The translations under genes and the position numbers were made by a program. Positions 13,177-17,103 of a stretch of 17,103 nt of DNA are shown piece by piece. Origin of the DNA: Solirubrobacterales bacterium (lineage in GTDB: Bacteria > Actinomycetota > Thermoleophilia > Solirubrobacterales > Solirubrobacteraceae); assembly GCA_003157595.1 (NCBI GenBank), contig PMKB01000254.1:1-17103 (forward strand), in the 5' to 3' direction. Each line of letters begins with the position of its first letter. Position 1 is the first letter of the stretch. A model generated the notes under the pieces. It was not told where the DNA came from and ran no database searches. It saw only the letters and a list, made by a program, of their open reading frames with translations.

Positions 13177-13500
13177 TCAGCCCAGTTGATGGATGAGGCA
13201 CAGGTGCTGGAGCTGGCTCATCGCCTCGTCCGGCTCGCGCGGCAGCCGGGCGAGGGCCGCGACCGCCGCCTGCACGTCGGCGAGCGTCGCATCACGAGCC
13301 TCCACGGCGAACCGCGCCACCCAGCGCAGCGCCGCTCGCTCGTAGCGGTCGGGATCGTGGTCGCGGATCAGCAGGCAGACCCGCAACGCGTCGTCCAGGC
13401 GGATCGTCGGCAGCTCGCCGGCCGCGGCGCGCACGAGCTGCAGGTTCCCCCGCTCCAGAGCCCTACGAAACCGCCCGTACGCTGACCCCTGGCTCGTCAT
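13177..13500 (-). CDS. Small conserved-looking helical protein of unknown function
   Basis: ATG 13500 gives 107 residues starting MTSQGSAYGRFRRALERGN. A TTG start at 13527 would add nine residues but would put the palindrome at 13502-13515 inside the gene, so I prefer the ATG. The sequence is helical and Ala/Arg/Leu-rich: LVRAAAGELPTIRLDDALRV, then CLLIRDHDPDRYERAALRWV and ARFAVEARDATLADVQAAVA. Proteins of this appearance occur in other actinobacteria without a described role. There is no signal peptide, membrane segment or metal motif. The perfect LexA-type palindrome overlapping its start suggests DNA-damage control. It is followed 24 nt later by the methyltransferase gene and preceded by the end of the hopanoid operon. 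Confidence 0.72.
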   Translation of the reverse strand: MTSQGSAYGRFRRALERGNLQLVRAAAGELPTIRLDDALRVCLLIRDHDPDRYERAALRWVARFAVEARDATLADVQAAVAALARLPREPDEAMSQLQHLCLIHQLG

Positions 13501-13501
13501 A

Positions 13502-13515
13502 CGAACGTATGTTCG
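13502..13515. promoter_or_regulatory. Putative LexA (SOS) box
   Basis: Read on the minus strand the site is CGAACATACGTTCG, a perfect match to the Gram-positive/actinobacterial pattern CGAAC-RNRY-GTTCG. It ends 1 nt before ATG 13500, so bound repressor would cover the promoter-proximal region. Confidence 0.55.
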
Positions 13516-13532
13516 CACGCTAGTCAAACGGT

Positions 13533-13549
13533 CGCGGCCACCGGCCGCG
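13533..13549 (-). terminator. Hairpin after the hopanoid operon
   Basis: CGCGGCC and GGCCGCG form a perfect 7-bp stem with a 3-nt loop, about 18 nt after the hpnH stop. No T-run follows on the minus strand. It probably ends or attenuates the operon transcript. Confidence 0.5.
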
Positions 13550-13567
13550 CATGAGGCTTCAGCTTTT

Positions 13568-14572
13568 TTAGGCTTCGCGGAGCGCGCGCAGCGACTGGCG
13601 CAACGAACGGCTCGTGGCGATCACGGCCGAGGGCTCGTAACCGCAGTGCGCCATGCAGTTGTTGCAGCGCTCGTCCTTGCCGCGACCGTAGAGCTCCCAG
13701 TCGGTCTCCTCGACGAGCTCGCGGTAGGTCTTCACGTAGCCGTCGCTCATCAGATAGCAGGGTCGCTGCCAGCCGAGCAGCGAGTAGCTCGGGATCGCCC
13801 AGGCGGTGCAGTCGAAGTCGGCCTTGCCCTCGAGGAAGTCCAGGAACAGCGGGCTGTGGTTGAGCCTCCAGCGCCGTCGGCGCCCGTCGGAGAAGGCCTC
13901 GCGGAAAAGCTTGCGCGTCTGCTCGACGCCGAGGAAGTGGTCCTGGTCGGGCGCCTTCTCGTAGGCGTAGGCGGGGGAGATCATCATCGCGTCGACCTTT
14001 AGCTCGTCATTGAGGAAGTCGAGCACGCGGCGAACCGTGTCGGGCGAGTCGTTGGTGAAGAAGGTCGTGTTCGTCGTGACGCGGAAGCCCCGGCGTTTGG
14101 CCTCGGCGATCGCCTCCACCGCCTTGTCGAACACGCCGTCGCGGCAGACCGACTCGTCGTGACGTTCGCGCAGGCCGTCGAGGTGAACCGCCCAGGCGAA
14201 GTACTGGGATGGCTTGAAGAGGTCCATCTTCTTTTCCATCAGCAGCGCGTTGGTGCACAGGAACACGTACTTGCGCCGCCGGATCAGCTCGGAGGCGATC
14301 ACGTGGATGTCGGGGTGGATCAGCGGCTCGCCGCCCGCGATCGAGACCATCGGGGCGCCGCTCTCCTCGATCGCCGCGATCGCATCCTCGACCGGCATGC
14401 GACGGCGCAGGAGCTCGTCGGGCTGCTGGATCTTGCCGCAGCCGGCGCACGCCAGGTTGCACTGATAGAGCGGCTCAAGCTCCACCAGCAGCGGGAAGCG
14501 CCGTCGCCGCGCCAGGCGCTGACGCATGATGTAGGCGCCGATCCGAAGGCTCTGGCGCGCGGGAACGGGCAC
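13568..14572 (-). CDS. hpnH: Adenosyl-hopene transferase HpnH (radical SAM)
   Basis: The 334-residue protein (GTG 14572) matches HpnH. In hopanoid producers HpnH adds a 5'-deoxyadenosyl radical to the C30 hopene (diploptene) to form adenosylhopane, the first step of the C35 side chain. The radical SAM cluster motif CNLACAGC uses Cys38, Cys42 and Cys45; IAGGEPLIHPD (78-88) is the SAM-contacting GGE motif. PLLVELEPLYQCNLACAGCG and the C-terminal RCNNCMAHCGYEPSAV are typical of the family, as is MMISPAYAYEKAPDQDHFLG. The gene begins 3 nt after the HpnG-IspH stop and is therefore translationally linked to it; it is the last gene of the operon. An Arg-rich N-terminal helix may contact the membrane. 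Confidence 0.95.
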   Translation of the reverse strand: MPVPARQSLRIGAYIMRQRLARRRRFPLLVELEPLYQCNLACAGCGKIQQPDELLRRRMPVEDAIAAIEESGAPMVSIAGGEPLIHPDIHVIASELIRRRKYVFLCTNALLMEKKMDLFKPSQYFAWAVHLDGLRERHDESVCRDGVFDKAVEAIAEAKRRGFRVTTNTTFFTNDSPDTVRRVLDFLNDELKVDAMMISPAYAYEKAPDQDHFLGVEQTRKLFREAFSDGRRRRWRLNHSPLFLDFLEGKADFDCTAWAIPSYSLLGWQRPCYLMSDGYVKTYRELVEETDWELYGRGKDERCNNCMAHCGYEPSAVIATSRSLRQSLRALREA

Positions 14573-14575
14573 AGC

Positions 14576-16156
14576 TCAGATTCCCCGATCCCCAGCCGGA
14601 GCGGCCGGCTGCGCACGGACCTGCGGCGGCAGGTTGAAGCGGGTCTCCTCGGTCGCGACGGTGAGCTCGCGCAGCGTCAGGGCGCCGAGGCCACCGAGCG
14701 CGCTGACGACCTCCTGCACGAGCGACTCCGGGGCCGAGGCTCCGGCGGTCACGCCGAGCCGCGTGATTCCGACGAGCAGTTCGGGCGCGATGTCCTGCGC
14801 GCGCTCGACGAGCGAAGCGCGGCAGCCGGAGCGCTCCGCCACCTCGACGAGGCGCCGCGAGTTCGACGAGTTATGCGATCCGACCACGAGGATCAGCTCG
14901 CAGTCGCGCGCGATCGCACGCACCGCGTCCTGGCGGTTCTGGGTCGCGTAGCAGATGTCCTCGGAAGCGGGGACGACCAGCGCGGGGAAGCGTTCCCGCA
15001 GTGCGTCGACGATCGAAGCGGTCTCATCCACGGCGAGTGTTGTCTGGGTGAGCACCGCAACACGGTCGGAGTCTTGCAGGTCCAGGGCGCGGGCCTCGTC
15101 GATGCTCGCGATGACCCGCGTGTGGCCCGGGGCCTCGCCGACCGTGCCCTCGACCTCCTCGTGGTCCTCGTGGCCCACGAGCACGATCTTGTAGTCCCCG
15201 GCTGCGAAGCGTCGCGCTTCGGCGTGAACCTTGGCGACCAGCGGGCAGGTCGCGTCGATCACGTCGAGTTGGCGTTCGACCGCGTGCCGGCGCACCGCCG
15301 GCGAGACGCCGTGGGCCGAGAAGATCACGGTCGCGCCGGGCGGCACCTCGTCGACGTCGTCGACGAATACGGCGCCGCGGCGTTCGAGCTCCCCGACGAC
15401 GTGGGCGTTGTGGACGATCTGCTTGCGCACGTACACCGGCGCGCCGCGCTGCGCGAGCGCCCGCTCGACGATCTCGACCGCCCGCGTCACACCGGCGCAC
15501 GAGGCCCGCGGCGCCGCGAGCACGACCTCGCGCTCGCCCAGCGCCTGCGCCCAGGTCTCAAGCAGCGAACTCGCCTCGCGCAGCGCGCGAAAGGCCCGAC
15601 GCGCGGCAACCGCCGTCCGCGCGGGATGGCGGAACTCGTAGCGCGGCGTGTCCAGCACGACTCGCAGCGTCATCAGCGGTTGCGCGCCGGCATGGTGGTC
15701 GGCGAGCCAGGCGGACTCCATGTCCACCGCCAGCGCGCCGGCCAGCGCGAGCTCGCGCCGGCGCTCGCCGAACACCAGCCCGCTGCTCGAGACGATCGGT
15801 CCGATGTGCACGCGCAGCCCGCCCCGGCGCAGGACGCCGGCGAGGATCGTGGGATCGGGGCAGGGCAGCGTCTTTGAGTCCGTGCGCAACTCGCTGGGGA
15901 GCACGACGTCGCCGGGCTGCAGCTGCGAGTCGAGCGCTCCGCAGACGCCGGCGATCAGTGCCGAACGCTGCTCTGGCTGATGCGTCAGGCGTGCGGCGGC
16001 GCGAGCGCGGCGGGGACCCATGCCGATCTTCTCGACGCGACTCCACGGAGCCCCTGCGCGAATCGCGCGGGCCTCGAGCGCCATCGGCGCGAGGACCAAC
16101 AGGTCGGTGTTCTGGCGTTCGGCGCCGTGAACGCTGGGGTGCGAGCGCCGCTTCAT
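14576..16156 (-). CDS. hpnG-ispH: Fused HpnG nucleosidase - IspH (HMBPP reductase)
   Basis: ATG 16156 overlaps the cyclase TGA as ATGA, and the 526-residue frame holds two complete enzymes. Residues 1 to about 205 are HpnG-like phosphorylase-family nucleosidase (LLVLAPMALEARAI, KIGMGPRRA, LIAGVCGALDSQLQPGDVVL, AVDMESAWLA with Glu147), which removes adenine from adenosylhopane. Residues 209-510 are IspH, the iron-sulfur enzyme that reduces HMBPP to IPP and DMAPP. Its cluster cysteines are Cys220, Cys304 and Cys402. Substrate residues include His249 (IVHNAHVV), His282 (SAHGVS), His329/Glu334 (GHEDHEEVEGTVGE), Thr372, Ser427/Asn429 and Ser474 (GVTAGAS). The join is short (LETWAQALGERE) and no frame break is seen. 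Both halves look catalytically complete. A pyrimidine- or purine-nucleosidase role for the N-half is possible but unlikely given the operon. Confidence 0.93.
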   Translation of the reverse strand: MKRRSHPSVHGAERQNTDLLVLAPMALEARAIRAGAPWSRVEKIGMGPRRARAAARLTHQPEQRSALIAGVCGALDSQLQPGDVVLPSELRTDSKTLPCPDPTILAGVLRRGGLRVHIGPIVSSSGLVFGERRRELALAGALAVDMESAWLADHHAGAQPLMTLRVVLDTPRYEFRHPARTAVAARRAFRALREASSLLETWAQALGEREVVLAAPRASCAGVTRAVEIVERALAQRGAPVYVRKQIVHNAHVVGELERRGAVFVDDVDEVPPGATVIFSAHGVSPAVRRHAVERQLDVIDATCPLVAKVHAEARRFAAGDYKIVLVGHEDHEEVEGTVGEAPGHTRVIASIDEARALDLQDSDRVAVLTQTTLAVDETASIVDALRERFPALVVPASEDICYATQNRQDAVRAIARDCELILVVGSHNSSNSRRLVEVAERSGCRASLVERAQDIAPELLVGITRLGVTAGASAPESLVQEVVSALGGLGALTLRELTVATEETRFNLPPQVRAQPAAPAGDRGI

Positions 16157-17103
16157 GCGCAGCGCGCCAGCGCCATGATCGGGAACACGAGCCGATAGAG
16201 GTGGTAGTTGATGTAGAAGTGACCGGGAAATCCGGTTCCGGTGTACTCCGGCTCGTCCCAACCGCCGTCGTCGCGCTGGGACGCCACGAGGAAGCGGATG
16301 CCGCGGCGAACGGCCAGCGAGCGCTCGCCGGCCGCATGCAGCGCGAGCAGCGCCCACGCCGTCTGTGACGCGGTGCTGGTGCCGCGGCCGATCGCGGCGG
16401 GATCGACGTATGAGCGTGGATCCTCGCCCCAGCCGCCGTCGGGGTTCTGGTGGTTCTCGAGCCAGCGGACCGCGCGCCGGATGCGCTCGTCGCTGCGCGG
16501 CACTCCGGCGGCCACCAGCGCCGGGACCGACGCACCCGTGCCGTAGATGTGATTGACGCCCCAGCGGCCGAACCAGGATCCCTCCGGCTCCTGCTCGGCG
16601 CTGAGCCAGACCAGGCCGCGGCGCGCCGCGTCGGTGTCGGCGCGCCCAAGCGCGGCAAGCATCTCGAGCGCATGCGCGCTGACGTCGGCGCTCGGCGGAT
16701 CGATGACCTCGCCGAAGTCCGAGAACGGCAGCTCGCGGAGCATCCGCTTGGTGTTCGCCGCGTCGAACGCGCCCCAGCCGCCACCGGCATCCTGCATCCC
16801 CTCGACCCATTCGACCGCGCACGCGATCGCCTGCTCGACGCGGTCGGCGTCAGGGTGGTCCACGCGCAGCAGGGCCAGCACGACCTCGGCCGTGTCGTCC
16901 ACGTCGGGGTAGTAGTCGTTGTCGAACTCGAACGACCAGCCGCCCGCCTTCAGGCTGGGGCGGCGCACCGACCAGTCACCCGCGAGCAGCACCTGCTCGT
17001 CCATCAGCCAGTCGGCCGCGCGCACGAGCGCCGGGTCATCGGCCGCCGTGCCGGTGTCGGCGAGCGCGACGATCGCCAGCGCGGTGTCCCAGACCGGCGA
17101 CTG
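16153..17103 (-). CDS. shc: Squalene-hopene cyclase, C-terminal half (runs off right edge)
   Basis: The last 316 residues of the cyclase are visible; the family is usually about 630-680 long, so the N-terminal half and start lie beyond the window. The catalytic motif DVDDTA (Asp67, Asp69 and Asp70 of the visible part) protonates squalene to begin cyclisation to hopene and hopanol. Family hallmarks include QSPVWDTALAIVAL, GGWSFEFDNDYYPD, WGAFDAANTKRML, GSWFGRWGVNHIYGTGA and GTGFPGHFYINYHLYRLVFP. Several QW repeats (GSW, GGWGED, GGWDE) that brace the barrel are present. The enzyme is a monotopic inner-membrane protein. Its stop overlaps the HpnG-IspH start by 4 bp, so it is the upstream gene of a tightly coupled hopanoid operon. 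Confidence 0.96.
   Translation of the reverse strand, partial: QSPVWDTALAIVALADTGTAADDPALVRAADWLMDEQVLLAGDWSVRRPSLKAGGWSFEFDNDYYPDVDDTAEVVLALLRVDHPDADRVEQAIACAVEWVEGMQDAGGGWGAFDAANTKRMLRELPFSDFGEVIDPPSADVSAHALEMLAALGRADTDAARRGLVWLSAEQEPEGSWFGRWGVNHIYGTGASVPALVAAGVPRSDERIRRAVRWLENHQNPDGGWGEDPRSYVDPAAIGRGTSTASQTAWALLALHAAGERSLAVRRGIRFLVASQRDDGGWDEPEYTGTGFPGHFYINYHLYRLVFPIMALARCA

Noticed and set aside
14159..15877. 572-codon plus-strand frame opposite the hopanoid genes
   Set aside because: It is antisense to the well-supported HpnH and HpnG-IspH genes and lacks any recognisable domain.
16157..16822. N-terminal extension of the HpnG-IspH frame
   Set aside because: The extension lies inside the cyclase gene in another frame and translates to Arg/Ala-rich sequence. 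The ATGA overlap at 16153-16156 gives a natural start.

Overview
The window is GC-rich bacterial DNA and most likely comes from an actinobacterium of the Thermoleophilia (Solirubrobacter/Conexibacter-like). That placement is inferred from protein flavour, not from a marker gene. The evidence is a surface protein ending in a CPAGG...C beta-domain with a poly-lysine tail, a HipA-like kinase paired with DUF3037, a DUF2277 protein, a GAF-LuxR regulator, and a hopanoid operon. I see no rRNA, tRNA, CRISPR array or intact mobile element.

Layout. The left edge (1-395, minus) holds the N-terminal part of a phospholipase D-like protein. From 396 to about 2190 the DNA looks decayed. It holds no convincing intact gene, but it contains a HipA kinase fragment without its N-terminal half and the first ~24 codons of a Phd/YefM-type antitoxin, followed by a terminator-like hairpin. 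From 2228 to 5325 a LuxR-type regulator (minus) diverges from a large secreted beta-rich surface protein (plus). At 5391-6395 a MarR regulator and a VOC-fold protein diverge from a compact region with two near-identical palindromic operators 30 bp apart that overlap both promoters. From 6500 to 7640 a HipA-like kinase overlaps a DUF3037 gene. Next come a Tat-exported arylsulfotransferase that appears to start at CTG, an aquaporin-family channel, an M20 metallopeptidase and DUF2277, all on the plus strand.

From 12034 to the right edge everything is on the minus strand: a 56-residue putative zinc-ribbon protein whose stop overlaps that of DUF2277, a SAM-dependent methyltransferase, a small unknown protein with a perfect LexA-type box at its start, and the hopanoid operon. 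The operon order is squalene-hopene cyclase (C-terminal half, running off the right edge), then a fused HpnG-IspH protein, then HpnH. The cyclase makes the C30 hopene, HpnH adds the adenosyl side chain, and the HpnG half removes adenine. The IspH half makes the isoprenoid precursors IPP/DMAPP, so precursor supply and side-chain maturation sit on one polypeptide.

A recurring regulatory theme is a TAnnnT hexamer exactly 6 nt (once 7 nt) before the start codon at five genes, which suggests leaderless transcription. The most noteworthy items are the HpnG-IspH fusion, the kinase-DUF3037 pair, the CTG start, the interlocked MarR operator/promoter, the LexA box on an unknown gene, and two tandem 23-bp-period AT-rich repeats beside a 20-bp perfect palindrome.
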